In this document: positions 18,359 to 28,246 of the stretch, piece after piece
Layout of the letters: the number at the start of each line of letters is the position of its first letter
Numbering within the stretch: the stretch's first letter is position 1
NCBI RefSeq assembly: GCF_003369835.1
Contig: NZ_QPMJ01000001.1
Span: 1-64,000 of the forward strand
Direction: 5' to 3'
Source of the DNA: Halorussus rarus
GTDB lineage: Archaea; Halobacteriota; Halobacteria; Halobacteriales; Haladaptataceae
Length of the DNA: 64,000 bases
Made by a program: the position numbers and the translations under genes
Notes under the pieces: model-generated
The model's database searches: none
Seen by the model: the letters and a program-made list of their open reading frames with translations, nothing else
What the model was told of the DNA's origin: nothing

Positions 18359-18583
18359 ATGGACGAAGCGCTCGAAGTCGTCGACGTGCTGGCGGATTCG
18401 GGGCTCGAAGGCGTCGTGACGTGGCTCCTGCGACTGGTCGGACTGGTCGCCGTGCTCGCTGGCGTCGGCCTGTGGCTGTTCACCGAAATGGGCCTGCTCG
18501 TCGTCCCGGCGCTGCTGATCGTCGGCGGCCTCGCGCTGCTTGTCGTTCCGGGGCTGCTGTTCGCGCTGGCCGAACTGGCGTAG
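18359..18583 (+). CDS. Small two-helix membrane protein
   Basis: 74 aa. After a short acidic N-terminus (MDEALEVVDVLADSGLEG) the sequence consists of two hydrophobic segments at about residues 22-42 and 45-72 with a short turn between them. This fits a small integral membrane hairpin. No function is recognised. The ATG at 18359 follows a GC-rich spacer. Confidence 0.6.
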   Translation: MDEALEVVDVLADSGLEGVVTWLLRLVGLVAVLAGVGLWLFTEMGLLVVPALLIVGGLALLVVPGLLFALAELA

Positions 18584-18589
18584 CGCCGA

Positions 18590-19360
18590 CTAGTCGGCCG
18601 CCTTCTCGCCGCCGCCGACCGCGTACGCCCGTGTCGCGTCGACCAGCGCGCGGCGGTACTCGCTCTCGTCGGGGTCGGGGCCGAGCGACGAGAAGCGGTG
18701 TTTGAACTCCGCGAGGCTGACCTCGGCCGCGTCGTTGGCGGCCGCGTGCGCGAGGTCGTAGAGCCGGTGGTCCGGTCCGACGAGGTCGTGGCGCTCGACC
18801 AGCGCCAGGGCGAAGGCGGCGTTGACCGCGGTCATCTCCGGGTCGGCGGTGCCGGTGAGCCGAAGGCCGTCGCGCTTCCGGGACGGACCGTCGCGGCCGG
18901 GGGTCGGTCGGTCGGCGACCGCGGCCGCGAGCTCGGACTCGAGGAAGGAGACGAGCTTGTCGGTCGGGCCGACTCGGAGCGTGATGTCGTCGGCGTAGAT
19001 GTCCTTCATGTGGTTGGCGATCTGGTAGCAGTGGGCCACCCGGCTGCGCTCGACCGACTTGCCCGACAGCGCGAGGAACAGCACCTCCTCGGTCGACTGG
19101 GTGTGCGAGGGGTGGTCCTGCTCGTGGCGGGCCATGTGGGCGAACTCGTGGAGCGCGAGCTCGCGGGCCATCGCGCTGGTCGCGGCCTGCCGGGAGATGT
19201 TCAGGACGTGGTCGTCCGGGTGGGCGGTCCAGGTCCGCTCGTCGGGGTTCTCCCGGACGCGGACGCGGACGGGGAAGTCGAGGTCGTGCTCGGTCTCGAA
19301 GAGGTCGCGGGCGCGGAGAAACGGCGCGGCCGGACCGGGACCGTGGACGTGAACCTCCAT
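18590..19360 (-). CDS. Probable zinc metalloprotease-like protein (HExxH)
   Basis: 256 aa. The motif LALHEFAHMARHEQDHPSHT contains HEFAH, an HExxH zinc site with further His/Glu residues nearby; the C-terminal half is helical. No signal peptide or membrane segment is visible, so it is likely cytoplasmic. It belongs to a conserved haloarchaeal family often found beside EF-2 (I recall it as DUF5781; this number is from memory). Peptidase activity is inferred from HExxH alone. It diverges from EF-2 across a 270-bp spacer with no gene visible. Confidence 0.75.
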   Translation of the reverse strand: MEVHVHGPGPAAPFLRARDLFETEHDLDFPVRVRVRENPDERTWTAHPDDHVLNISRQAATSAMARELALHEFAHMARHEQDHPSHTQSTEEVLFLALSGKSVERSRVAHCYQIANHMKDIYADDITLRVGPTDKLVSFLESELAAAVADRPTPGRDGPSRKRDGLRLTGTADPEMTAVNAAFALALVERHDLVGPDHRLYDLAHAAANDAAEVSLAEFKHRFSSLGPDPDESEYRRALVDATRAYAVGGGEKAAD

Positions 19361-19630
19361 GCGTATCTGTCACAGGGGTTCGTCGGACAAGACTCTTGCG
19401 CCGGAAGGCGGCGATTGACCGCGTTCCGGCGGTACGTACGCCGCTTCAGACCCGGCAACATTCTCCGCTACTACAGGCCGAACGGAGTCGGCACGACGCC
19501 GCTCTCGGCGCGGCGCTCGGCTCGGTAACGATGGGGTCTGGGCGACCGCGAACTACCCCGACAATAGCCCACACGCTCACTCGCGGCGAAACACTACGCT
19601 TTTCAACTTCCTGCAGGTAGAAGACCCATA

Positions 19631-21817
19631 ATGGGAAGACGAAAGAAGATCGTCGAACAGTGCGAGCGACTGATGGACGAGCCGGAGCAGATCCGGAACA
19701 TCGCTATCGCTGCGCACGTCGACCACGGGAAGACCACGCTGACCGACAACCTCCTCGCCGGTGCGGGCATGATCGCCGACCAGGGTGAGGCGACCCAGCT
19801 GATGATGGACACCGAGGAGGACGAGCAGGAGCGGGGCATCACCATCGACGCCGCGAACGTCTCGATGACCCACGAGTACGAGGACACCGAGCACCTCATC
19901 AACCTCATCGACACGCCGGGCCACGTCGACTTCGGTGGGGACGTGACCCGCGCGATGCGCGCCGTCGACGGCGCGCTCGTGGTGGTCGACGCGGTCGAGG
20001 GCGCGATGCCCCAGACCGAGACCGTGCTCCGACAGGCGCTCCGCGAGGGCGTCAAGCCCGCGCTGTTCATCAACAAGGTCGACCGACTCATCTCCGAGCT
20101 CCAGGAGGGGCCCGAGGAGATGCAGCGCCGGCTGCTCAACGTCATCGACGACGTCAACGAGCTCATCCGGGGCATGACCGAGGACATGGACGACGTCGAG
20201 GACTGGACGGTCTCCGTCGAGGAGGGGACCGTCGGCTTCGGGTCGGCGCTCTACAAGTGGGGCGTCTCGATGCCCTCGATGCAGCGCACCGGGATGGACT
20301 TCGGGGACATCATGGACCTCGAACGCGCCGACAAGCGCCAGGAGCTCCACGAGCGCACGCCGCTGTCGGACGTCGTGCTCGACATGGTCTGTGAGCACTT
20401 CCCCGACCCCATCGACGCCCAGCCCCGTCGTATCCCGCGCATCTGGCGCGGCGACGCCGACTCCGAACTCGCCGACACGATGCGGCTGGTCGACCCCGAG
20501 GGCGAGGTCGTCCTGATGGTCACCGACATCGGCATCGACCCCCACGCCGGCGAGATCGCGGCGGGCCGCGTGTTCTCCGGCACGCTCGAGAAGGGCCAGG
20601 AGCTGTACGTCTCCGGGACTGCCGGCAAGAACCGGGTCCAGAGCGTCGGCATCTACATGGGCGGCGAGCGCGAGGAGGTCGAGCGCGTCCCCGCGGGTAA
20701 CATCGCGGCGGTCACCGGCCTGAAGGACGCCATCGCCGGCTCAACGGTGTCCAGCGTCGAGATGACGCCGTTCGAGTCCATCGAGCACATCTCCGAGCCG
20801 GTCATCACGAAGTCCGTCGAGGCGAAGAACATGGACGACCTGCCGAAGCTCATCGAGACGCTCCGGCAGGTCTCGAAGGAGGACCCGACCATCCAGGTCG
20901 AGATCAACGAGGACACCGGCGAGCACCTCATCTCCGGGCAGGGCGAACTCCACCTCGAGGTCATCACCCAGCGCATCGAGCGCAACCAGGGCATCCCGGT
21001 CAACACCGGCGAACCCATCGTCGTCTTCCGCGAGATGATCCAGGAGCCGACCGACGTCATCGAGGGCATCTCGCCGAACCGCCACAACCGGTTCTACATC
21101 CAGGCCCAGCCGCTGACCGAGGAGATCGTCGAGAAGATCAAGCTCGGCGACGTCTCGATGGACATGCCCGAGCAGGAGCGCCGCGAGGCGCTCCAGGAGG
21201 CGGGCATGGACAAGGACTCGTCCCAGAACGTCGAGCACATCCACGGGACCAACATCCTCATCGACGACACGAAGGGTATCCAGCACCTCAACGAGACGAT
21301 GGAGCTCGTCATCGAGGGCCTCGAGGAGGCACTCGACGACGGTCCGCTGGCCGGCGAACCCGTCCAGGGGACGCTGCTGCGGCTCAACGACGCCAGGCTC
21401 CACGAGGACACCATCCACCGCGGTCCCGCGCAGGTCATCCCCGCGGTCCGCAACGCGGTCCACAACGCTCTCGTCCAGGGCAAGATCAGGCTGCTCGAGC
21501 CGATGCAGGACGTCCGCATCGACGTGCCCAACGAGCACATGGGCGCGGCGTCCGGCGAGATCCAGGGTCGCCGCGGCCGGGTCGACGACATGTACCAGGA
21601 GGGCGACCTCATGGTCGTCGAGGGCATCGCGCCGGTCGACGAGATGATCGGCTTCTCCAGCGACATCCGGAGCGCAACCGAGGGCCGCGCGTCGTGGAAC
21701 ACCGAGAACGCCGGCTTCGAGGTCATGGCCGACAACCTCCAGCGCGAGACCATCATGGAGATCCGCGAGCGCAAGGGCATGAAGCAGGAGCTGCCCGAGC
21801 CCGTCGACTACTTCTGA
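19631..21817 (+). CDS. fusA: Translation elongation factor EF-2
   Basis: 728 aa, normal for archaeal EF-2. GTPase motifs: [10 protein letters not shown] (G1), ERGITI (G2), DTPGHVDF (G3), NKVD (G4). Near residues 590-610 the segment [19 protein letters not shown] contains the diphthamide loop histidine, the target of diphtheria-type ADP-ribosylation in archaea and eukaryotes. It catalyses ribosome translocation. A T-rich patch (CGCTTTTCAAC, near 19598-19608) about 30 bp before the ATG may be the promoter, suggesting a short or absent leader. Confidence 0.98.
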   Translation: MGRRKKIVEQCERLMDEPEQIRNIAIAAHVDHGKTTLTDNLLAGAGMIADQGEATQLMMDTEEDEQERGITIDAANVSMTHEYEDTEHLINLIDTPGHVDFGGDVTRAMRAVDGALVVVDAVEGAMPQTETVLRQALREGVKPALFINKVDRLISELQEGPEEMQRRLLNVIDDVNELIRGMTEDMDDVEDWTVSVEEGTVGFGSALYKWGVSMPSMQRTGMDFGDIMDLERADKRQELHERTPLSDVVLDMVCEHFPDPIDAQPRRIPRIWRGDADSELADTMRLVDPEGEVVLMVTDIGIDPHAGEIAAGRVFSGTLEKGQELYVSGTAGKNRVQSVGIYMGGEREEVERVPAGNIAAVTGLKDAIAGSTVSSVEMTPFESIEHISEPVITKSVEAKNMDDLPKLIETLRQVSKEDPTIQVEINEDTGEHLISGQGELHLEVITQRIERNQGIPVNTGEPIVVFREMIQEPTDVIEGISPNRHNRFYIQAQPLTEEIVEKIKLGDVSMDMPEQERREALQEAGMDKDSSQNVEHIHGTNILIDDTKGIQHLNETMELVIEGLEEALDDGPLAGEPVQGTLLRLNDARLHEDTIHRGPAQVIPAVRNAVHNALVQGKIRLLEPMQDVRIDVPNEHMGAASGEIQGRRGRVDDMYQEGDLMVVEGIAPVDEMIGFSSDIRSATEGRASWNTENAGFEVMADNLQRETIMEIRERKGMKQELPEPVDYF

Positions 21818-21854
21818 CCGGCCCGCGCCGCGGTCGATCCCGGCCGCCGCTCCC

Positions 21855-21873
21855 GATTCTCGTTTTCTCTCTC
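21855..21873 (+). terminator. Possible T-rich terminator after EF-2
   Basis: TTCTCGTTTTCTCTCTC lies about 40 bp after the EF-2 stop, a pyrimidine/T-rich tract in GC-rich DNA that fits archaeal termination. Weak evidence. Confidence 0.3.
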
Positions 21874-22003
21874 GCACTGCCGTCGCGTACCGCGAACGCC
21901 CGTCGATTCAGACCTTCCCTGTCACGTATTACCACCCGTTCGCATCCGGCGTAGGTGGTGTATAACCAAGTCGCGCGGCGCCGTTCGTTTCGACTCCCCA
22001 GTC

Positions 22004-22141
22004 ATGGACCCCGTCGTCACACTGCTGTGGGTCGGCCTCGTCGTCTTCCTCTGGGTCGGCGTCGTCGCGGGCATCTGGGCGATGCTGTCCGCGGGCGCGG
22101 AGTACCCGTCCGAGGTCTCGAAGGCACCCACCAACGAGTAG
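22004..22141 (+). CDS. 45-residue single-span membrane protein
   Basis: Too short for ordinary gene calling. ATG 22004, TAG 22139-22141. The product MDPVVTLLWVGLVVFLWVGV continues as one hydrophobic helix to about residue 28, followed by a short polar tail (AEYPSEVSKAPTNE). Trp and Val spacing and the clean polar tail look like a genuine micro-membrane protein. Function unknown; no partner gene is adjacent. Confidence 0.55.
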   Translation: MDPVVTLLWVGLVVFLWVGVVAGIWAMLSAGAEYPSEVSKAPTNE

Positions 22142-22319
22142 GCCGCGCCGGGCCCGCCTGGCCCCGGCCAGCGACCGCCGCGGCTCGGAGCCTCCCGGCG
22201 ACGCACCTCGATCGCCCACCTGTCCTCTCCTCCACCGCTCCCCATCTCTACGGTCTGACCCGCCCGCACTCGCTCTACTCGGTCCGTCGCTCGACTGGCG
22301 TTCCTGACTGCGTCCTCTC

Positions 22320-22466
22320 TCAGCGCGCGCCTCGCAGGACGACGGTGGCCTCGCACGACGGACAGGTCGTCCGCTCGTCCGCGTCGAACGTCTCGCCGCA
22401 GAACACGCAGACGTGGTCGTCCGAGTCGGTACGTCGTCGGTCGGTCGAGTGGTCGTACGTCGCCAT
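22320..22466 (-). CDS. 48-residue double-CxxC zinc-ribbon protein
   Basis: ATG at 22464-22466, TGA at 22320-22322. Residues about 20-41 contain CVFCGETFDADERTTCPSCE, two CxxC knuckles 12 residues apart, the layout of a rubredoxin-like zinc ribbon. Haloarchaea encode many such one-domain zinc-finger microproteins. No function can be assigned beyond probable zinc binding and nucleic-acid or protein contact. Confidence 0.65.
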   Translation of the reverse strand: MATYDHSTDRRRTDSDDHVCVFCGETFDADERTTCPSCEATVVLRGAR

Positions 22467-22707
22467 GTTCCAGCCGTCGGCGTCCCGGGATTTGAGTATG
22501 TGCTAACTAGTGCCACGGTATTCGATGACTTGGGTGGGCCTGTCTCCGCCTACGATCTCCGTTCGGACGGTTTCGGTCGTTTCGATGGTGCCCCTTCCCC
22601 CCGAGAAACCGCTCGACTGGCTACGGTCGGCCGACCGTCACCGCAGTTCGGCCAGTTTTGCGACCGCCTGAAGCCTTATGCTCGCCCGCGCGTGATGGAA
22701 GGGCAAG

Positions 22708-23250
22708 ATGAGTGACGACGCGAGCGCCACCGACCCGCGGGCGTACACCGTCCGGCTCGAACTGGTAGACGAACCCGGCGAACTCCTGGGCGCCCTCGAA
22801 CCCATCGCGGCCAACGGGGGCAACCTGCTGTCGGTGTTCCACGAGCGCGGGTCGGTCACACCGCGGGGGCGCATCCCGGTCGAGGTGGACCTGGAGTGTC
22901 CGCCCGACCGGTTCGACGCGCTCGTCGCCGACCTCCGGGACGCGGGCGTCAACGTCATCCAGGCGGGCGCCGAGCGCTACGGCGAGGAGGTGTCGGTGCT
23001 GCTGGTCGGCGACGTCGTCGAGACCGACCTCTCCGAGACCCTCTCGTCCATCGAGTCCAACGCCGACGCCTCGGTCACCGACGTGTCGCTCTCGGCGCCG
23101 GGCGGGACCAGCGACGTCGCCAGCGCCCGGCTCCGGCTCGCGGCCGAGGCCGGCGCGACCGGCCAGGCCATCGCGGCGGTCTGCGAGGTCGCCGAGCGCA
23201 AGGACCTGCGCGTGGTCGAACCCCTGACGGAACTGGAGGGGTCGGCGTGA
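22708..23250 (+). CDS. ACT-domain amino-acid-sensing protein upstream of homoserine dehydrogenase
   Basis: 180 aa. Residues about 13-80 (YTVRLELVDEPGELLGALEP and following) have the ACT pattern of a beta-strand, the DEPGEL ligand-binding turn and a helix. The C-terminal half may be a second, more divergent domain. Known: ACT domains bind amino acids and control biosynthetic enzymes. It precedes hom by 97 bp on the same strand, so a role as a separate regulatory subunit sensing threonine or methionine is a reasonable inference. The intervening spacer contains a repeated CGCTCGCTC motif. Confidence 0.8.
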   Translation: MSDDASATDPRAYTVRLELVDEPGELLGALEPIAANGGNLLSVFHERGSVTPRGRIPVEVDLECPPDRFDALVADLRDAGVNVIQAGAERYGEEVSVLLVGDVVETDLSETLSSIESNADASVTDVSLSAPGGTSDVASARLRLAAEAGATGQAIAAVCEVAERKDLRVVEPLTELEGSA

Positions 23251-23347
23251 ACACCGGAAGACGTTCCCGCTCGGTCGCTCGCTCGCGCTCGCTCACCTCG
23301 CGAGCGTGCGACTTCCGAGATCACGCTCGCCACCGGGGGTGGCTCGC

Positions 23348-24292
23348 GTGAAGCTGGCGGTTCTGGGCGCCGGCGCGGTCGGCCGGTCGGTCGCCGAACT
23401 CGCCGGCGAGTACGGCCACCGTGTCACCGCGCTCGCCGACTCGTCGGGTGCCGCGGTGGACGACGAGGGAATCGACGTGGCCGCGGCGCTCGCCGAGAAG
23501 GACGAGTCCGGGCGAGTCGGGCCGGCCGACCCCGACGCCGCGCTCGACGCCGAGTACGACGTCCTGGTCGAGGCGACGCCGACGACGCTGGGCGACGCCG
23601 AACCCGGGTTCGGCCACGTCCGCGCGGCGCTCGAACGCGACCGTCACGTCGTGCTGGCGAACAAGGGGCCGGTCGCCGAGCGGTACGCCGACCTCCGCGA
23701 ACTCGAGCGCGACAGCGAGGGGTCGGTCCGGTTCGAGGCGACGGTCGGCGGGGCGATCCCGGTGCTCTCGACCATCGAGAGCTACGACCCCGACACCATC
23801 TCGGCCGCCCGCGGCGTCCTCAACGGCACCGCGAACTTCATCCTGACCCGGATGGCCGGCGAGGGCCTGGGCTACGAGCACGTCCTCGCGGAGGCCCAGG
23901 ACCTCGGCGTCGCGGAGGCCGACCCCTCCTTCGACGTGAACGGGACCGACGCCGCGCTCAAGTGCGTCATCCTCGCGAACGTGCTGGGCGACGAGGAGTA
24001 CACGCTCGACGACGCCGAGGTCGAGGGCATCGCGGAGCTGCCGGGCAACGCGCTCGAACTCGCGGCCGAGGACGGCCGGACCATCCGGCTCATCGGCGAG
24101 GCCGCGCCCGACGGCGTCCGGGTCGGCCCCCGGCTCGTCCCGGAGAACGGCGTCCTCGCGGTCTCGGGGACGCGGAACATCGTCCAGCTCGAGACCGAGC
24201 ACGCCGGCCGGCTCAACCTGAGCGGCCGCGGGGCGGGCGGTCCGGAGACCGCGACCGCGGTCCTCGCGGACGTGAACCGTCTCGACGACTGA
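23348..24292 (+). CDS. hom: Homoserine dehydrogenase
   Basis: 314 aa from GTG 23348, which gives VKLAVLGAGAVGRSVAELAG, a Rossmann NAD(P)-binding motif right at the N-terminus; the frame continues upstream but with non-family sequence. Catalytic-domain words: LANKGPVA, GGAIPVLSTIESY, LNGTANFILTRM, EAQDLGVAEADPSFDVNGTD (conserved Lys/Asp region). It reduces aspartate semialdehyde to homoserine in threonine and methionine synthesis. There is no C-terminal ACT domain; the separate ACT protein upstream may replace it. Confidence 0.93.
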   Translation: MKLAVLGAGAVGRSVAELAGEYGHRVTALADSSGAAVDDEGIDVAAALAEKDESGRVGPADPDAALDAEYDVLVEATPTTLGDAEPGFGHVRAALERDRHVVLANKGPVAERYADLRELERDSEGSVRFEATVGGAIPVLSTIESYDPDTISAARGVLNGTANFILTRMAGEGLGYEHVLAEAQDLGVAEADPSFDVNGTDAALKCVILANVLGDEEYTLDDAEVEGIAELPGNALELAAEDGRTIRLIGEAAPDGVRVGPRLVPENGVLAVSGTRNIVQLETEHAGRLNLSGRGAGGPETATAVLADVNRLDD

Positions 24293-24457
24293 TTGGTCGG
24301 TAAGTCGACTGGTCGGGTTCGGCCGAGTCGACCGGCGGCCGGCGCGGGCCCGCCGACGGGTCGCCGTCCGATTCCTCTCACCGAGGAGACAATCGTGCGA
24401 TGGTCTAGCAATAACCGCAAGACGGCGACGGGGTGGCCAGCATACCGTATCGAAATG

Positions 24458-24465
24458 GTTTTAAC
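24458..24465 (+). promoter_or_regulatory. TATA-like element of tuf-rps10
   Basis: GTTTTAAC, the most AT-rich word in the 222-bp spacer, lies about 50 bp before the EF-1A ATG, predicting a leader of about 25 nt. Assigned by eye. Confidence 0.4.
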
Positions 24466-24513
24466 TGCTTCTGCCAAAAGATACCGACAGAGCGCGTCTG
24501 CGCGTGAGATACA

Positions 24514-25782
24514 ATGAGCGAAGACAAACCGCACCAGAATCTGGCCATCATCGGCCACGTTGACCACGGGAAGAGTACGCTGGTCGGGCGACTCCTCTAC
24601 GAGACGGGGAGCGTACCCGAGCACGTCATCGAACAGCACAAGGAAGAGGCCGAGGAGAAGGGCAAGGGCGGCTTCGAGTTCGCCTACGTCATGGACAACC
24701 TCGCCGAGGAGCGCGAGCGCGGTGTCACCATCGACATCGCCCACCAGGAGTTCGACACCGACGAGTACTACTTCACCATCGTCGACTGTCCGGGCCACCG
24801 CGACTTCGTGAAGAACATGATCACGGGCGCCTCCCAGGCAGACAACGCGGTGCTCGTGGTCGCGGCCGACGACGGCGTCGCGCCCCAGACCCAGGAGCAC
24901 GTCTTCCTGGCCCGCACGCTCGGCATCAACGAGCTCATCGTCGGCGTCAACAAGATGGACGTCGTCGACTACCAGGAGTCCACCTACAAGGAGGTCGTCT
25001 CCGAGGTCAAGGACCTGCTCAACCAGGTCCAGTTCGACACCGAGGACGCGAGCTTCATCCCGATCTCGGCGTTCGAGGGCGACAACATCGCCGAGCGCTC
25101 GGAGAACACCGACTGGTACGACGGCAAGATCCTCCTCGAGGCCCTCAACAGCCTCCAGGCGCCCGAGCCGCCGACGGACGCCGATCTCCGGCTCCCGATC
25201 CAGGACGTCTACACCATCTCGGGCATCGGTACGGTTCCGGTCGGCCGCGTCGAGACTGGCATGCTGAACACGGGCGACAACGTCAGCTTCCAGCCCAGCG
25301 ACGTGGGCGGCGAGGTCAAGACCATCGAGATGCACCACGAGGAGGTCCCGCAGGCCGAGCCCGGTGACAACGTCGGGTTCAACGTCCGCGGTATCGGCAA
25401 GGACGACATCCGCCGCGGCGACGTCTGTGGCCCGGCCGACGACCCGCCGAGCGTCGCCGAGACGTTCCAGGCTCAGATCGTCGTGATGCAGCACCCGAGC
25501 GTCATCACCGACGGCTACACGCCGGTCTTCCACGCCCACACGGCGCAGGTCGCGTGTACCATCGAGTCCATCGACGCGAAGATCGACCCCTCGTCCGGCG
25601 AGGTCGCCGAGGAGAACCCCGACTTCATCCAGTCGGGCGACGCCGCGAAGGTGACCGTCCGACCGCAAAAGCCGCTCAGCATCGAGCCGGCTTCGGAGAT
25701 TCCGGAACTCGGCAGCTTCGCCATCCGCGACATGGGCCAGACCATCGCGGCCGGTCAGGTCCTCAGCGTCAACGAGCCATAA
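24514..25782 (+). CDS. tuf: Translation elongation factor EF-1A
   Basis: 422 aa, normal for archaea. GTPase motifs: [10 protein letters not shown] (G1), RGVTIDI (G2), DCPGHRDF (G3), NKMD (G4). The C-terminal two beta-barrels contain [20 protein letters not shown]. It delivers aminoacyl-tRNA to the ribosome. rps10 starts 3 bp after its stop, the usual archaeal tuf-rps10 pair. Confidence 0.98.
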   Translation: MSEDKPHQNLAIIGHVDHGKSTLVGRLLYETGSVPEHVIEQHKEEAEEKGKGGFEFAYVMDNLAEERERGVTIDIAHQEFDTDEYYFTIVDCPGHRDFVKNMITGASQADNAVLVVAADDGVAPQTQEHVFLARTLGINELIVGVNKMDVVDYQESTYKEVVSEVKDLLNQVQFDTEDASFIPISAFEGDNIAERSENTDWYDGKILLEALNSLQAPEPPTDADLRLPIQDVYTISGIGTVPVGRVETGMLNTGDNVSFQPSDVGGEVKTIEMHHEEVPQAEPGDNVGFNVRGIGKDDIRRGDVCGPADDPPSVAETFQAQIVVMQHPSVITDGYTPVFHAHTAQVACTIESIDAKIDPSSGEVAEENPDFIQSGDAAKVTVRPQKPLSIEPASEIPELGSFAIRDMGQTIAAGQVLSVNEP

Positions 25783-25785
25783 CGC

Positions 25786-26094
25786 ATGCAGCAAGCACGC
25801 GTCCGACTGGCGGGAACCAGTCCCGAAGACCTCGACGACATCTGCGACGACGTCCGCGAGATCGCCAACAAGACCGGCGTCTCGCTGTCGGGGCCCATCC
25901 CGCTTCCGACCAAGACGCTGGAGATACCCACCCGCAAGTCCCCCGACGGCGAGGGGACGGCGACGTGGGAGCACTGGGAGATGCGCGTCCACAAGCGTCT
26001 CATCGACATCGACGCCGACGAACGCGCGCTCCGCCAGCTCATGCGGATCCAGGTCCCGAACGACGTCTCCATCGAGATCGTCCTCGAGGACTGA
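25786..26094 (+). CDS. rps10: 30S ribosomal protein S10
   Basis: 102 aa. It starts [20 protein letters not shown] and contains [20 protein letters not shown] and [17 protein letters not shown], the conserved S10 segments. It follows tuf by 3 bp. The 270 bp downstream up to the rhomboid gene show no gene, only a T-tract (CTTTTTGACC near 26253-26262). Confidence 0.98.
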   Translation: MQQARVRLAGTSPEDLDDICDDVREIANKTGVSLSGPIPLPTKTLEIPTRKSPDGEGTATWEHWEMRVHKRLIDIDADERALRQLMRIQVPNDVSIEIVLED

Positions 26095-26364
26095 GCGAAC
26101 TCGACGAGTTCGCGAGGGTCGAGGGACCTCGTCCCTCGGAACTGAGCCGGCCGTCACCGCTGACGGGTCCCCGGTCCCGGACCCGCCGCTCGACCGGCGA
26201 AATTTCTCCGTTTATTCGATTCGGATAGCTGCGCAGGCGCGACCCTCCCCGGTCTTTTTGACCGCGCCGGCCGTACCGCCGCACGTGCGACCTCCGACGC
26301 GAGTGGTCCGGCGCAGTGGTCCAGTACCGGCTACCGACCGGTCTCTCACCGGAGGGAGCGACCC

Positions 26365-26997
26365 GTGAGCCACCGGTACGACGAGGTCGAGGCACCGAAA
26401 CGCGAGTCGACGAGCGGGCTCGCCGGCAGTCCGACCGTCCAGACGCTGGTCGCGTTCCTGGTCGTCTTCGCGGTCCAGTCGCTCGTGGGGCTGGTCTCCC
26501 GGGGCCTCTCGCTCGGGCTGTTCGCGCTCGCGCCGCCGATCTCGGTCCGGCCGTGGACCCTGCTCGTCAGCGTCTACGCCCACGCCGGCGTCGGCCACCT
26601 CGTCTCGAACGCGGTCGTCCTCTTGCTGGTCGGGTTCGCGGTCGAGCGCGCGACGACGACGTGGCGGTTCCACGTCTTCTTCGCCGGCGTCGGGATGGTC
26701 GCGGGCGTCGCGCAGGTGGTCGTGACCGGCGCGCTATCGCCGGGTCCGGTTCCTGCAGTGCTGGGCGCCAGCGGCGCGGTCTTCGGCCTGCTGGGCTACC
26801 TGCTCGCGGGCAACCGCCTGACCGACGCGGTGCTCGGCTGGCTCCCGGTCCGTGGCCGAACCCGCGTCGCGCTCCTGCTCGCCGTCGCCGCGGCCGCGAC
26901 CCTGCTCACCGCCCGGCCGGGCGTGGCGCTGATCGCCCACTTCACGGGCTTCGCTCTCGGCCTGCTGGCCGGCCGGGTCCGGCTCCTCCGGCCGTGA
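26365..26997 (+). CDS. Rhomboid-family intramembrane serine protease
   Basis: 210 aa from GTG 26365. Six hydrophobic segments are visible from residue about 28 on. The catalytic serine lies in GASGAVFGLLGYLLAG (GxSG motif in helix 4), the catalytic His in HFTGFALGLLAG (helix 6), and HAGVGHLVSN carries the conserved His/Asn of helix 2. Known: rhomboids cleave single-span membrane proteins within the bilayer. Substrates are unknown. An AT-rich element (GAAATTTCTCCGTTTATTC near 26199-26217) is a possible promoter. Confidence 0.92.
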   Translation: MSHRYDEVEAPKRESTSGLAGSPTVQTLVAFLVVFAVQSLVGLVSRGLSLGLFALAPPISVRPWTLLVSVYAHAGVGHLVSNAVVLLLVGFAVERATTTWRFHVFFAGVGMVAGVAQVVVTGALSPGPVPAVLGASGAVFGLLGYLLAGNRLTDAVLGWLPVRGRTRVALLLAVAAAATLLTARPGVALIAHFTGFALGLLAGRVRLLRP

Positions 26998-27051
26998 CCG
27001 ATGTTCCCCGCCGTGAGTCTCACCGCCACGCCGCCCCCGAAACATAAGGTT

Positions 27052-27059
27052 CTAATAAG
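27052..27059 (+). promoter_or_regulatory. TATA-like element of tRNA-Ala
   Basis: CTAATAAG is about 30 bp upstream of the mature 5' end of tRNA-Ala, the expected promoter position for an archaeal tRNA gene. Confidence 0.5.
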
Positions 27060-27087
27060 TGGGTGCGCTACGAATTACTGCGTTCGC

Positions 27088-27159
27088 GGGCTCGTAGATC
27101 AGCGGTAGATCGCTTCCTTCGCAAGGAAGAGGCCCTGGGTTCAAATCCCAGCGAGTCCA
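27088..27159 (+). tRNA. tRNA-Ala (CGC), element integration target
   Basis: A 72-nt cloverleaf: acceptor GGGCTCG pairs with CGAGTCC, discriminator A. The anticodon stem CTTCC/GGAAG encloses TTCGCAA with anticodon CGC. The T-arm GGGTTCAAATCCC is intact. Its last 23 bases are repeated at 31994-32016, so the gene is the attachment site of the integrated element and remains complete after integration. Confidence 0.95.
27137..27159 (+). repeat. attL (23-bp direct repeat, tRNA side)
   Basis: GGGTTCAAATCCCAGCGAGT followed by CCA; it forms the T-arm and acceptor end of tRNA-Ala and is identical to 31994-32016. Confidence 0.85.
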
Positions 27160-27646
27160 TGCGGCTGACGCCGCAACCGCAATTACCACACGGCGTCGGC
27201 ATCCACGCTTTTGTTTAAGTCATACACGGTGCAAATCAGGAACGAACCTGCAAGGCTTGCTGTTCCCAATTGCACCCGTGTTGGTAGCGGCACCGTCACC
27301 GTCTGTTGGTGGCTACAATTACTGTCGGAATCTCGTGACTTAGGTGTTCCGGCGATAGTAGCGCATGACCAACGCGGAGAACACCGGGAAGCCCGGGGGT
27401 TCCGGTTAGAACATCAATCGATTCGCTATTCCACACACAACCGTTACTTCGACAGAGAATTTTGATGAAATTCGCCTATACTAAGGTGACAAAATACAAA
27501 CAAAAATTTTAACCGTTTCAATTGTGTCTACTCTTGTGACTAAGTTCTCCGGTGGGTCATCCCTCTGAGCGGTGCGTGCAGGCTCGGTTCTCGAACAGAA
27601 GTTTCAGCCGAGATGTCGTCCACTTGGAGAACTTCAAAATCAAACA
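27160..27646. other. Left non-coding part of the element
   Basis: 487 bp with no convincing gene. An 84-codon frame at 27211-27465 uses a TTG start and looks like random composition. An AT-rich element at about 27502-27513 (AAAAATTTTAAC) is a probable promoter for the gene at 27647. The region is a sensible place to look for an origin or small RNA, but I see no repeats in it. Confidence 0.4.
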
Positions 27647-28246
27647 ATGAGTACCATAGCAAGCAATAGCGGCGGCTCTCGTTTGGAATCGACTCCCTTT
27701 GTTGAATGGTCGAAATACAATGAGAACCGCTGGCGATATGAGGGTGACCCAAAGCCAGCATCAGAATCGGACATCTATAATCCTGATGCACAGAATGCAA
27801 CCACGATTCGGTACGACATTGACTGTAAGCATGACCCAGAACAACGAAGAAAGTACAAACGGCTCTCAGAATACAACAGTGGGTTGAGGAACGGGCGGAA
27901 ATGGACCAATGATAGATACAACACTAATCTTCTGAATCGGCATTTGATTCAGGCAATCGCTTCACAGGTCGGACTGAACCCATGTTACAAGCGAGAAGCC
28001 GAGAGGCTATTCCTTGGGTTTAACCTCCGGAAATTCGGGACAGATGCGGGTACCGTGGCATTCTGTACGTGCATCGCTGTAGTTGAGAACTCAGAGGAAA
28101 ACGAGAGGAAATGCCATCCCTGTGTGCCAGACGAAAAGATGGACCTTGAGTTCAAGCGAGTTGCACGTGCTGAAGGTTACCAGAAGGGGGAACTCATTAG
28201 CCTGTACAACAAGGTCACTCAAGCCAAGGACAAGTACCGGGGGTGA
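27647..28246 (+). CDS. Element-borne protein of unknown function, possible cyclin-box fold
   Basis: 199 aa from ATG 27647; an in-frame GTG at 27572 would add 25 residues. The first 90 residues are polar and rich in Asn/Tyr/Arg. Residues about 90-199 are helical: LLNRHLIQAIASQVGLNPCY, then REAERLFLGFNLRKFGTDAG and CTCIAVVENSE. This sequence of helices, with GL...R and a cysteine-bearing helix, loosely recalls a TFB/cyclin box. Not recognised with certainty. Candidates: a transcription factor or replication accessory protein of the element. Its base composition matches the element, not the chromosome. Confidence 0.65.
   Translation: MSTIASNSGGSRLESTPFVEWSKYNENRWRYEGDPKPASESDIYNPDAQNATTIRYDIDCKHDPEQRRKYKRLSEYNSGLRNGRKWTNDRYNTNLLNRHLIQAIASQVGLNPCYKREAERLFLGFNLRKFGTDAGTVAFCTCIAVVENSEENERKCHPCVPDEKMDLEFKRVARAEGYQKGELISLYNKVTQAKDKYRG

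Noticed and set aside
27211-27465. 84-codon frame at the left end of the element
   Set aside because: TTG start, mixed composition, no recognisable secondary structure pattern or family. Left as non-coding.
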